Assembly (NCBI GenBank): GCA_022712735.1 | Contig: JAFLKA010000235.1 | Location: forward strand, 1 to 13,142 | Reading direction: 5' to 3' | From: Marinosulfonomonas sp. | Lineage (GTDB): Bacteria > Pseudomonadota > Alphaproteobacteria > Rhodobacterales > Rhodobacteraceae | DNA: 13,142 bases | Part shown: positions 6,563 to 13,142 of the stretch, in pieces | Numbering within the stretch: position 1 is the stretch's first letter | How the letters are laid out: the number at the start of each line of letters is the position of its first letter | The notes under the pieces: model-generated | The model's database searches: none | Seen by the model: only the letters and a program-made list of their open reading frames with translations | Told to the model about the DNA's origin: nothing | Program-made: the position numbers and the translations under genes

Positions 6563-7429
6563 CTATTTGGCACGGATCAGAGAGCCCGCCCCGTGGTCTG
6601 TGTAAAGCTCCAGCAAGCAGGCATTCGGCGCACGGCCATCCAGAATAACCACGCCCCGCACCCCGCCTTTGATCGCGGCCAAGGCGGTTTCGGTTTTCGG
6701 GATCATGCCGCCTGCGATGGTACCATCCTTGGTCAGTGCATGGATCTGTTTCGGGGTCAGTTCGGTCAGAACCTCGCCTGATGCGCCCTTTACGCCCGCA
6801 ACATCGGTCAGTAGCAACAGCCGGTCCGCCTTTAGGGCTGTGGCGATTGCACCCGCCGCCGTGTCGCCATTAACGTTATAGGTTTCGCCGTTTTGGCCTG
6901 CGCCAAGCGGGGCAATCACAGGGATGGTGTCGGCATCAAACAGGGTGTGGAGCACGGATGCGTCCATTTTTATCGGGGTGCCGACGAACCCCAGATCGGG
7001 GCTGGTTTGCTCGCAAATCATCAGGTTGGCGTCTTTGCCCGACAGGCCAACGGCCTTGCCGCCCTGCGCATTGATCGCCTGCACGATGCGTTTGTTAACA
7101 CGGCCCGACAGCACCATTTCCACCACCTCGACGGTGGCAGCATCAGTCACGCGTTTGCCATCGACAAATTCGGATTTGATATCCAGCTTGGCCAGCATGT
7201 CATTGATCATCGGCCCACCACCATGCACGATCACCGGGTTCACCCCGACCTGTTGCATCAGAACGATGTCGCGGGCAAAGCTGTCCATGTCATCATCATT
7301 TCCCATCGCGTTGCCGCCAAATTTTACCACGACCGTTGCCCCGTCATAGCGCTGCAGCAACGGCAAAGCGTTCGAGAGGGTGCGAGCGGTGGCGGTGCGA
7401 TCACGGTGCATGGCGTCTTGATTTTTCAT
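6563..7429 (-). CDS. argB: N-acetylglutamate kinase
   Basis: A 288-residue amino-acid kinase family enzyme, normal length. It phosphorylates N-acetyl-L-glutamate with ATP, the second step of arginine synthesis, in the cytoplasm. Landmarks: [10 protein letters not shown] with K36 (33-42, phosphate handling), VHGGGPMIN (68-76, substrate loop), GKRVTD with R93 (acetylglutamate binding), [12 protein letters not shown] (185-196), [11 protein letters not shown] (205-215) and GGMIPK with K245 near the ATP site. The N-terminal stretch before the first strand fits the extra helix found in arginine-inhibited hexameric enzymes, suggesting feedback control. The ATG at 7429 has GAGGA 7 nt upstream; the longer frame to 7492 runs through the promoter-like region and is rejected. 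In many Rhodobacterales argB lies next to ysxC, but here a plus-strand SDR gene separates them. Confidence 0.96.
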   Translation of the reverse strand: MKNQDAMHRDRTATARTLSNALPLLQRYDGATVVVKFGGNAMGNDDDMDSFARDIVLMQQVGVNPVIVHGGGPMINDMLAKLDIKSEFVDGKRVTDAATVEVVEMVLSGRVNKRIVQAINAQGGKAVGLSGKDANLMICEQTSPDLGFVGTPIKMDASVLHTLFDADTIPVIAPLGAGQNGETYNVNGDTAAGAIATALKADRLLLLTDVAGVKGASGEVLTELTPKQIHALTKDGTIAGGMIPKTETALAAIKGGVRGVVILDGRAPNACLLELYTDHGAGSLIRAK

Positions 7430-7451
7430 CTTCGGTTCCTCGTTCCCTACC

Positions 7452-7496
7452 CTGTTAATCGCTTGCGCAAGCTGTGCCAAGGGTTGTGCCAATTGG
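7452..7496 (-). promoter_or_regulatory. Probable argB promoter with palindromic and repeated sites
   Basis: Reading towards argB, TTGGCA (7480-7475) and TAACAG (7457-7452) are 17 nt apart, acceptable as -35 and weak -10 boxes. A perfect 12-bp palindrome GCTTGCGCAAGC (7461-7472) fills most of the spacer, a typical operator position. Two direct copies of TGTGCCAA (7473-7480 and 7485-7492, plus strand) are 12 nt apart, and CCAATTGG (7489-7496) is a further palindrome. The region lies between the divergent argB and SDR genes (124-nt gap), so a bound protein could affect both. No regulator can be named from sequence. Confidence 0.4.
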
Positions 7497-7553
7497 ATTG
7501 TGTTTTGCCCATCATCGGCCTAGGTTCTGGGCAAGCAATGATCGGGGGTTGAA

Positions 7554-8294
7554 ATGGCCAAAACTAAGCGACGCAAAACCATGTTGTTGACGGGAGCCAG
7601 CCGCGGAATTGGCCATGCGACAGTGCAGTATTTCAGCGCCAAGGGTTGGCGGGTGATCACCTGTTCGCGCAACCCGTTCCCCGACGAATGCCCGTGGGGT
7701 GGTGGGCAGGATAACCATGTCGAGATTGATCTGGCCGACCCGCGCAAAACCATCGAGGCCATCGAGGTGATTCGCGAAAAGCTGGGTGGGAAACTGGATG
7801 CGTTGGTGAATAACGCAGGCATTTCCCCCAAGGGACCAAATGGCGAGCGACTGAATACGATTGATACCGATCTGATGTCGTGGGGCCATGTGTTCCACGT
7901 TAATTTCTTTGCCCCTGTCGTTTTGGCGCGTGGATTGAAGGATGAATTGGCCGCTGCCAAAGGGTCCGTGGTGAATGTGACCTCGATCGCCGGATCACGG
8001 GTGCATCCGTTTGCGGGCGCCGCCTATGCCACATCCAAGGCGGCATTGGCGGCGCTGACCCGCGAAATGGCGCATGATTTCGGACCGATGGGGGTGCGGG
8101 TGAACGCGATTGCACCGGGCGAGGTGGAAACATCTATTCTGAGCGAAGGCACCGACAAGATCGTGGATCAGCTGCCAATGCGCCGGTTGGGGCAACCCGA
8201 AGAGGTGGCGGCGGCGATCTATTTCCTGTGTTCGGATGCATCATCCTACATTTCAGGCACCGAGATCGAAGTGAACGGGGCGCAACACGTTTAG
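7554..8294 (+). CDS. Short-chain dehydrogenase/reductase (SDR) family oxidoreductase
   Basis: A 246-residue classical SDR with all landmarks: nucleotide-binding TGASRGIG (13-20), NNAGIS (86-91), N117 in VNFFA, catalytic S144 (NVTSIAGS), Y158 and K162 (YATSK), and the C-terminal GTEIEVNGA typical of FabG-like members. R39 in the CSRN segment after the second strand hints at NADP(H) preference, which is not certain. It is a soluble NAD(P)-dependent alcohol/ketone oxidoreductase; the substrate cannot be read from sequence. The ATG at 7554 lies 4-9 nt after a GGGGG run that may serve as ribosome site. It is divergent from argB and convergent with ysxC, so it appears to be a single-gene unit, ended by an RNA hairpin at 8324-8362. 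Confidence 0.88.
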   Translation: MAKTKRRKTMLLTGASRGIGHATVQYFSAKGWRVITCSRNPFPDECPWGGGQDNHVEIDLADPRKTIEAIEVIREKLGGKLDALVNNAGISPKGPNGERLNTIDTDLMSWGHVFHVNFFAPVVLARGLKDELAAAKGSVVNVTSIAGSRVHPFAGAAYATSKAALAALTREMAHDFGPMGVRVNAIAPGEVETSILSEGTDKIVDQLPMRRLGQPEEVAAAIYFLCSDASSYISGTEIEVNGAQHV

Positions 8295-8323
8295 TGCGCT
8301 TTGCATACAATCGAATGAATAGT

Positions 8324-8362
8324 GGATCGGAATTCGCCCACTCTTGGGGTGAATTCTGATTC
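8324..8362 (+). terminator. RNA hairpin at the 3' end of the SDR gene
   Basis: Arms 8324-8339 and 8347-8362 form a 16-bp stem around a 7-nt loop (ACTCTTG) in plus-strand RNA. Three pairs are G-U (8336/8350, 8329/8357, 8325/8361), which pair only in the plus transcript and become mismatches on the minus strand. This points to a structure made from the SDR transcript, 29 nt after its stop. There is no U-run after it, so it may stabilise the 3' end or assist termination rather than be a classical intrinsic terminator. Confidence 0.55.
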
Positions 8363-8388
8363 CGTAAAATGCAAATTGCACGTGGCTG

Positions 8389-9039
8389 CTAAACGAGGTC
8401 CGCGATGATTGTGCGCAGAATGTCGATGCCTTCGCCTTTTTCCGACGATGTCAGGATCAGTTCCGGATAGGCAGCGGGGTGTTTTGTCACCGCCTCGCGC
8501 ACTTGTTTCAACACGGCGGCGCGGTCTTTGTCTTTTACCTTGTCGGCCTTGGTCAACACCACTTGAAACGTGACGGCGGCGCGATCCAGTAGCGTTAGAA
8601 TTTCCTCGTCCACCGTTTTCACCCCGTGACGTGCATCAATCAGCACGAAAGCACGGCGCAGGGTTTGGCGGCCAGACAGATAGGATTTCAGCAATCGCTG
8701 CCATTTTTCCACTACGGGGATCGGCGCATTGGCGTAACCATAGCCGGGAAGATCGACCAGAAACGGGCCGTTCAGGGTGGTGAAATAGTTGATTTCCTGC
8801 GTGCGGCCCGGGGTATTTGACGCCCGCGCCAGACCTTTGCGCCCCGTCAGGGCGTTGATCAGCGTTGATTTCCCGACGTTGGAGCGGCCTGCAAAGCAAA
8901 CCTCGAGCCGGTCGGCAGGGGGTAGGCCATCCATCGCCACAACGCCTTTTAGAAACTCGGTGTTGCCTGCAAACAGCTTGCGGCCGCGTTCCTTGGCATC
9001 AAAGTCCGGTTCTTCGGCAATAGAGAAAGGGATTTCCAT
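8389..9039 (-). CDS. ysxC: YihA/YsxC family ribosome-assembly GTPase
   Basis: A 216-residue TRAFAC-class GTPase (EngB, YihA, YsxC). Motifs in order: G1 GRSNVGKS (51-58), G2 TPGRT (77-81 region), G3 DLPGYGYA (96-103), G4 TKAD (163-166) and G5 SSEKG (198-202). The family acts in late assembly of the large ribosomal subunit, is cytoplasmic and is often essential. The ATG at 9039 shares one base with the TAA stop of the upstream MOSC gene (TAATG), and a GAGGTG ribosome site lies 5 nt before it, fixing this start; a longer frame to 9123 would overlap MOSC and has no support. It is the last gene of the yidC-MOSC-ysxC unit and converges with the SDR gene. Confidence 0.95.
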   Translation of the reverse strand: MEIPFSIAEEPDFDAKERGRKLFAGNTEFLKGVVAMDGLPPADRLEVCFAGRSNVGKSTLINALTGRKGLARASNTPGRTQEINYFTTLNGPFLVDLPGYGYANAPIPVVEKWQRLLKSYLSGRQTLRRAFVLIDARHGVKTVDEEILTLLDRAAVTFQVVLTKADKVKDKDRAAVLKQVREAVTKHPAAYPELILTSSEKGEGIDILRTIIADLV

Positions 9040-9785
9040 TACAGCACCTCGATCCTGTCGCTGATTGTGATCTGGCCGGATGTGACAACAACGCCATAAA
9101 CGCCGAATTGTTGGTGGCCCCAATTGTCTTGTAACACGCCCAGCGTGTCTGCATCGCGTTGCCCTGTGTTGGGGTTCACTGTGGTGGCCATGCAGCGGGT
9201 AATGCGCTCCTTGATATCAAGCACGGCCCCGCCGATGCGCACACGTTTGCCGACCCAGTTAAATTCTTCCCAAGGTTCCAGCCCGTCAAACCACAGGTTG
9301 CCGCGCCAGCGCAGTGGCGAGGGCTCGTAACCCAGTTTTTTGCCAATCGCGTTGTTGGTTGCGTGGCTGTTTATGCTGATCGAGGGGAAATCTGAATCGG
9401 TCATGCCTTGGGTGGTCGAACGGATGATACCGGCAGATGCGGCACGGTCTTTGGGCATTATGGGCTGGACCCAAGCCAGAAATCTGTCGCTGTCGGTGTC
9501 CGGATTAAAGGTGATTTTCGGCAAATCGGGGTGCGCCAGCGTGATGGTTCGCATTGCCTCGTCCAGCGTGGCGCGAATGGCCATCAGCGATGGTGCCTTG
9601 GCCCCGCGTGAAAAATTGGCGCAGCGCACCCAGTTGGTGCCATCGAGTTTGGCGGCCTCATGGGGGACAGCCCAAACGCGATCCCACGGCAGGGTTTTGC
9701 CAGCGGTCAAATCGGCAGTTTTTAATGCCTCGACCCCATGCGCCTTGATCGGGTGGCGCCAGATATGGGTGAGGGTCCCGGTCAC
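9039..9785 (-). CDS. MOSC domain-containing protein
   Basis: A 248-residue protein. The N-terminus THIWRHPIKAHGVEAL matches the MOSC N-terminal beta-barrel region seen in YcbX and the C-terminal part of molybdenum-cofactor sulfurases. The C-terminal MOSC domain follows, with RWRGNLWFDGLEPWEE (159-174) and the conserved cysteine C198 in ITRCMATTVNPNTGQRD. MOSC proteins bind or transfer sulfur or the molybdenum cofactor; some take part in N-hydroxylated base reduction. The exact job here is unknown. The start is a GTG at 9785 overlapping the yidC stop by 4 nt (GTGA), with AAGGG about 7 nt upstream, and translation is probably coupled to yidC. A MOSC gene between yidC and ysxC recurs in Rhodobacterales (from general knowledge), without a clear functional reason. 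Confidence 0.88.
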   Translation of the reverse strand: MTGTLTHIWRHPIKAHGVEALKTADLTAGKTLPWDRVWAVPHEAAKLDGTNWVRCANFSRGAKAPSLMAIRATLDEAMRTITLAHPDLPKITFNPDTDSDRFLAWVQPIMPKDRAASAGIIRSTTQGMTDSDFPSISINSHATNNAIGKKLGYEPSPLRWRGNLWFDGLEPWEEFNWVGKRVRIGGAVLDIKERITRCMATTVNPNTGQRDADTLGVLQDNWGHQQFGVYGVVVTSGQITISDRIEVL

Positions 9786-11605
9786 TTATCGCCCTTCATC
9801 TTTTTCTTGAAGCTTTCCCGAATGTTGCCAAACACGTCGGGTTTTGCCCCTTGAGAGCGCATGATTGAATATTGCTGGATGAAGGTGATCGTGTTGTTGG
9901 TGATCCAGTAGAGCACCAGACCCGATGCGAAACTGCCCAGCATGAACATGAACACCCACGGCATCCAGGCAAAGATCATTTTTTGCGTAGGATCGGTCGG
10001 TGTCGGGTTCAGTTTTTGCTGTAGCCACATGGAAATACCCAGAAGGATCGGCATCACGCCCAGTGATATGATCGCGATCATCGAGCCGGGTTCGGGGGCT
10101 GCGAATGGCAGCAGGCCAAACAGATTCAGGATCGAGGAGGGGTCAGGTGCGGAAAGATCGTGGATCCAGCCGATGAATGGGGCGTGGCGCAACTCAAGCG
10201 TGACAAAGATCACTTTATAGAGCGAAAAGAAGATCGGGATTTGCATCAGGATCGGCAAACAACCGGCGGCGGGGTTTACCTTTTCCTTTTTATACAGCGC
10301 CATCATTTCTTTTTGCATTTTCTGCTTGTCGTCGCCGCAACGCTCTTTTAGCGCTTCCATTTCGGGCTGAAGCGTTTTCATTTTGGCCATCGAAACGTAG
10401 GATTTATAGGCCAGCGGCAGCAGGGCGGCCTTGATGATGATGGTCAGGGCGATGATGGAAAAACCCATGTTGCCGATGAAACCGTTCAGCGTGTGCAGTA
10501 GCCAAAAGATTGGTTTGGTCAGGAAAAAGAACCAGCCCCAATCGATCGAATCCAGAAAGCCGGTGATGCCCCCTTTTTCCTCGTAGTCGCGGATGGTTTC
10601 CCATTCTTTCGCACCGGCAAACAGGCGGGTTTCGACGGTGGCGGTTGCACCGGGCTCGACTGTCTGGATCGGCATGCGGGCTTCGGTAGTGTAGATATCG
10701 CTACTGGGGATGTATTTGGCGACCGAAGTAAACTTTTGACCCTTGGCAGGGATGATGGATGTCATCCAGTTTTTGTCGGTAAAGCCAACCCAGCCCTCGT
10801 TTTCAACTGTGATCAAATCGGCGTTTGCGCCCTCGGCCTGAGCGAAGTCTAAATCCGGCATGTCGTCGTAATCGATTTCTTCCAATTCTCCATCCGACAT
10901 CCGCACGACGCCCTCATGGAGGATGAAAAAGCCGACCGTGTCAGGTTCGCCATAACGCGCAACGATGCCATACGGGAACAGGCGGCGGGTGGCGTCGGAG
11001 GTGTTTTCAACCGATTGGCTGACCGAGAACAGGTAGTGTTCATCAATCGCGATTGTGCGCCGGAAAGTCAGGCCGCTGCCATTGTCCCATCGCAGGGTTA
11101 CAGGGGTTTCGGTGGTCAGGGTTGTGCCCGCTTCTAGCGACCAAAGGGTGTTTGGGCCAGGCACAGCGCTAGCAGGCAGATCGCCTGCAGGGGCCCAGCC
11201 ATAAATCGCGTAATAAGGTTGTTCTTTGCCGTAAGGTGACAGGAGCGTGACGAGTGGGGAATCATCATCGAGCGTTTCACGGTAGTTTTTAAGTTCAAGA
11301 TCATCAATGCGCCCGCCAAGCAACGAGATCGAGCCGCCAAGTTTGACGGTATCAATCGTGACGCGCGGCGCTTTTTCCAGTGCTTCGGCGTGGGAATTGG
11401 TCGGCGCTATGGGGGCGGCGGTGCTGTTTTGGGCAACGACTGATGGGGGTGTGGCAACGCTTGTGCCATCAGCGTTTTGCGTGGTGGACGGCGGCAGGGT
11501 CAGGTCAACCGGCGGCGGCGCTGGTTGAAACCAGACGCTCCATACCAGCATCACGATACCGCTAAGCACTACTGCAAGAATTAGGTTCTTGTTTTGATCG
11601 TCCAT
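9782..11605 (-). CDS. yidC: Membrane protein insertase YidC
   Basis: A 607-residue Oxa1/YidC family insertase of the Gram-negative long type. It begins MDDQNKNLIL followed by the first membrane helix (about 7-26), a Pro/Thr-rich linker (27-70), and the large periplasmic beta-domain P1 (about 80-335). The conserved core has membrane segments near 353-373, 378-400, 448-470, 506-528 and 545-575. Cytoplasmic loop C1 (about 401-445) is rich in Lys/Met, and the C-terminus is basic (KKKMKGDK), suited to ribosome contact. K392 stands where E. coli has the groove arginine R366, a basic replacement. YidC inserts membrane proteins alone or with SecYEG. The frame extends 6 codons upstream to 11623, but MDDQNKN is the standard start. 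It heads the overlapping yidC-MOSC-ysxC operon. rnpA and rpmH, often just upstream, are not in this window. Confidence 0.96.
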   Translation of the reverse strand: MDDQNKNLILAVVLSGIVMLVWSVWFQPAPPPVDLTLPPSTTQNADGTSVATPPSVVAQNSTAAPIAPTNSHAEALEKAPRVTIDTVKLGGSISLLGGRIDDLELKNYRETLDDDSPLVTLLSPYGKEQPYYAIYGWAPAGDLPASAVPGPNTLWSLEAGTTLTTETPVTLRWDNGSGLTFRRTIAIDEHYLFSVSQSVENTSDATRRLFPYGIVARYGEPDTVGFFILHEGVVRMSDGELEEIDYDDMPDLDFAQAEGANADLITVENEGWVGFTDKNWMTSIIPAKGQKFTSVAKYIPSSDIYTTEARMPIQTVEPGATATVETRLFAGAKEWETIRDYEEKGGITGFLDSIDWGWFFFLTKPIFWLLHTLNGFIGNMGFSIIALTIIIKAALLPLAYKSYVSMAKMKTLQPEMEALKERCGDDKQKMQKEMMALYKKEKVNPAAGCLPILMQIPIFFSLYKVIFVTLELRHAPFIGWIHDLSAPDPSSILNLFGLLPFAAPEPGSMIAIISLGVMPILLGISMWLQQKLNPTPTDPTQKMIFAWMPWVFMFMLGSFASGLVLYWITNNTITFIQQYSIMRSQGAKPDVFGNIRESFKKKMKGDK

Positions 11606-11620
11606 TGTGGGACACCCTGT

Positions 11621-11640
11621 CACTGAAATTGGTCTCAGTG
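11621..11640. promoter_or_regulatory. Inverted repeat in the yidC 5' leader
   Basis: CACTGA (11621-11626) and TCAGTG (11635-11640) are a perfect 6-bp inverted repeat with an 8-nt spacer, ending 16 nt before the yidC ATG. In mRNA it would form a small hairpin directly upstream of the AGGG ribosome site; in DNA it could be an operator. A possible -35 TTGACC (11669-11664, minus strand) lies upstream, but no good -10 box is seen. The whole gap 11606-11708 contains no other gene. Confidence 0.35.
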
Positions 11641-11708
11641 GTTCAACAGCGCAGGGGGGGAAAGGTCAAGCGGTTTTCCTGTATTTTAAGGCATTATGGC
11701 AAATGAAT

Positions 11709-13142
11709 TTACCCTGCCTTGCGTCCGATTTTCGGTGTTTTGGCCAGTTTCTCGTGGTGTTTTTGCATCCATTCCAGCGTATCCTCGAACGGCATTGGCC
11801 GGGCCAGGCCGTAACCCTGAATGTGGCCGCACCCCAGTTGTGCCAGCATTGCGTGCTCGCCTACCGTTTCAACACCTTCGCCAAGGGTTTCCAGACCCAA
11901 CTGTTCCGCCATCGTCAGAATTGCGGAAACCATGCGTTGCTGTTCGGGGTCTGTATCGACTTTCATGATGAAAGAGCGGTCAATTTTGATCCGGCCAACT
12001 GCAAACCGGCGGATATTGGCGATAGAGGCGTGGCCGGTGCCGAAATCATCCAGATCAATCGCACAGCCGAGCGTTGCCAGCCCCGCTATATTGCGGGTGA
12101 TAATGTCATCGCCCATATCGGCGATAACGGTTTCGAGGACTTCAACGGTCAGGCGTTCGGGGGTCAGATCAAAGCGGTCCAGCTCCCAACGGATTTTATC
12201 AACCAGTTTCGGGTTTCGCAGCTCAGCACTTGAGAAATTCACCCCGACTTGTGGCACTGAAAACCCGCTTTCGTCCCATTTTTTCAGTGAAGTAAGGGAT
12301 TGATACAGGATCACTTCGCTCAACCGTTCAAACAGGCCCGCCTGTTCAATTGCGGGCAGGAAATCACAGGGCGGGATTATGCCGCGTTCTGGATGGCTCC
12401 AGCGTGCCAGTGCCTCGAAACCGGTAACCTTGCCTGTGTCGGTCGAGACTTGCGGCTGGAACCAAGGCAGGATTTGCCCGTTTTCCAACGCCGCGCTGAC
12501 CTCTTCTATCAGGTCATGCTGAACCTTGGCATGGTTTTGCATTTCGGCGGAATAGCCGCGGATTGCGCCGGGGCCGTTCAGGCGCGCCTCAAGCAGGGCG
12601 TGTTCTGCCGCCTCGAGCATGGTTTCGCCGGCAAGGGTCGGGGCGCGTGAACCAAGGCAAAATCCGACAGAGCAAGACACATAAACCGTGGCTGCATCAA
12701 GGCTGATAGGTTGGTTCACCGCGTCTTGCAGGCGGGCGGCCACCTGAATGAGTGATTCAAGATCGGCACGTCGGACGGGGGCCAGCGCGATTGCAAAAAC
12801 CGCCCCGTCGAGACGGGAAATCACATCCTGATCGCGCAAAACACCGCGCATCTGGTCGGCGGTACGGTGCAGGATATCATTACATGCCTTATGGCCCAAT
12901 CGGGAAACAAGACCGCTGTAATCATCCAGTTCAACCACCAGAGCAGCGGTGTTAAGCCCGCTGTGGCTGCAAGCCAGCATGAACTGCTCCAGCGCATTAT
13001 CAATAGTTTCACGCTGCCCCAGACCATTCAGCCCGTTTTGCACAGGCATCTGCGGCGCAGGGCCAGCCCCGCCAAGAAGGGCAATAAACGCGGGCAACAT
13101 CAGGGCAATACCGAGCAATGCGGTTTCCCCACCCAGCCAAAA
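11709..13142 (-). CDS. Membrane-anchored EAL-domain cyclic-di-GMP phosphodiesterase with degenerate GGDEF (N-terminus beyond window)
   Basis: 477 residues are visible; the frame stays open to the window edge, so the true start is outside. The first visible stretch WLGGETALLGIALMLPAFIALLGG is a membrane helix. A GGDEF-like domain follows (visible residues about 65-165), but its signature is RLDGAVFAI instead of RLGGDEFAI, so cyclase activity is unlikely. The EAL domain (about 210-455) keeps the catalytic set: E243 in FEALARW, N302 in GVNFS, E334 in VEVLE, D365-D366 in DDFGTG, K386 in IKIDRSF, E422 in LGEGVET and Q442 in QGYGLARPM. It should therefore hydrolyse cyclic-di-GMP to pGpG at the inner membrane, with the dead GGDEF perhaps sensing GTP. 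It lies 103 nt upstream of yidC on the same strand with no clear terminator between. A TTG at 13118 is not considered the start. Confidence 0.92.
   Translation of the reverse strand, partial: FWLGGETALLGIALMLPAFIALLGGAGPAPQMPVQNGLNGLGQRETIDNALEQFMLACSHSGLNTAALVVELDDYSGLVSRLGHKACNDILHRTADQMRGVLRDQDVISRLDGAVFAIALAPVRRADLESLIQVAARLQDAVNQPISLDAATVYVSCSVGFCLGSRAPTLAGETMLEAAEHALLEARLNGPGAIRGYSAEMQNHAKVQHDLIEEVSAALENGQILPWFQPQVSTDTGKVTGFEALARWSHPERGIIPPCDFLPAIEQAGLFERLSEVILYQSLTSLKKWDESGFSVPQVGVNFSSAELRNPKLVDKIRWELDRFDLTPERLTVEVLETVIADMGDDIITRNIAGLATLGCAIDLDDFGTGHASIANIRRFAVGRIKIDRSFIMKVDTDPEQQRMVSAILTMAEQLGLETLGEGVETVGEHAMLAQLGCGHIQGYGLARPMPFEDTLEWMQKHHEKLAKTPKIGRKAG

Noticed and set aside
7474..7491. 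Possible sigma-54 promoter (TGGCAC then TTGG on the minus strand)
   Set aside because: The -24 half fits, but the -12 element reads TTGG instead of TTGC, losing the essential GC.
6893..7552. 219-codon plus-strand open frame
   Set aside because: Antisense to argB with no recognisable motif.
13116..13118. TTG as start codon of the EAL protein
   Set aside because: The frame continues upstream in a membrane helix to the window edge, so the true start is outside.

Overview
The window looks like chromosomal DNA from an alphaproteobacterium of the Rhodobacterales/Roseobacter type. The evidence is gene content and protein style: a Bzt/Aap-type amino-acid ABC ATPase ending, a MocR regulator divergent from a class III aminotransferase, a yidC-MOSC-ysxC cluster close to argB, and an EAL protein with a degenerate GGDEF domain. 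No integrase, transposase, CRISPR array, tRNA or rRNA was found. The content is mostly core metabolism and housekeeping, with a few poorly characterised genes.

Layout. (1) 1-300: the 3' end of an amino-acid ABC transporter ATPase, a strong bidirectional terminator, then four phased 11-nt AT-rich repeats. (2) 302-4030: an omega-amino-acid:pyruvate-type aminotransferase on the minus strand, divergent from a MocR/GntR-type PLP-binding regulator. The regulator is followed 15 nt later by a CpdA-like class III cyclic nucleotide phosphodiesterase. (3) 4027-5979, minus strand: three overlapping genes, a sterol desaturase/fatty acid hydroxylase-type diiron membrane enzyme, an 8-cysteine Fe-S protein with a QueG-like look, and a SixA-type histidine phosphatase. 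(4) 6046-7429, minus strand: argB followed at 10 nt by a small secreted protein of unknown function. (5) 7554-8294: a classical SDR oxidoreductase on the plus strand, divergent from argB and convergent with ysxC. (6) 8389-11605, minus strand: yidC, a MOSC-domain protein and the ribosome-assembly GTPase ysxC, in overlapping translationally coupled frames. (7) 11709 to the window end, minus strand: an incomplete membrane-anchored GGDEF-EAL protein.

How the genes work together. The aminotransferase/MocR pair is probably a locally regulated amine or amino-acid catabolic unit. yidC-MOSC-ysxC joins membrane-protein insertion to ribosome assembly, a grouping common in alphaproteobacteria. CpdA-like and EAL proteins suggest turnover of both cAMP and cyclic-di-GMP. 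The desaturase-FeS-SixA unit is the least explained: its overlapping frames suggest coordinated expression, and the Fe-S protein could serve redox needs of the diiron enzyme, but that is inference.

I did not find a clear, wholly new biological system. The best leads are the coupled desaturase/Fe-S/SixA unit with its unusual cysteine spacing, the phased 11-nt repeats at 249-292, the dense symmetric sites in the argB/SDR divergent promoter, and the inverted repeat just upstream of yidC.
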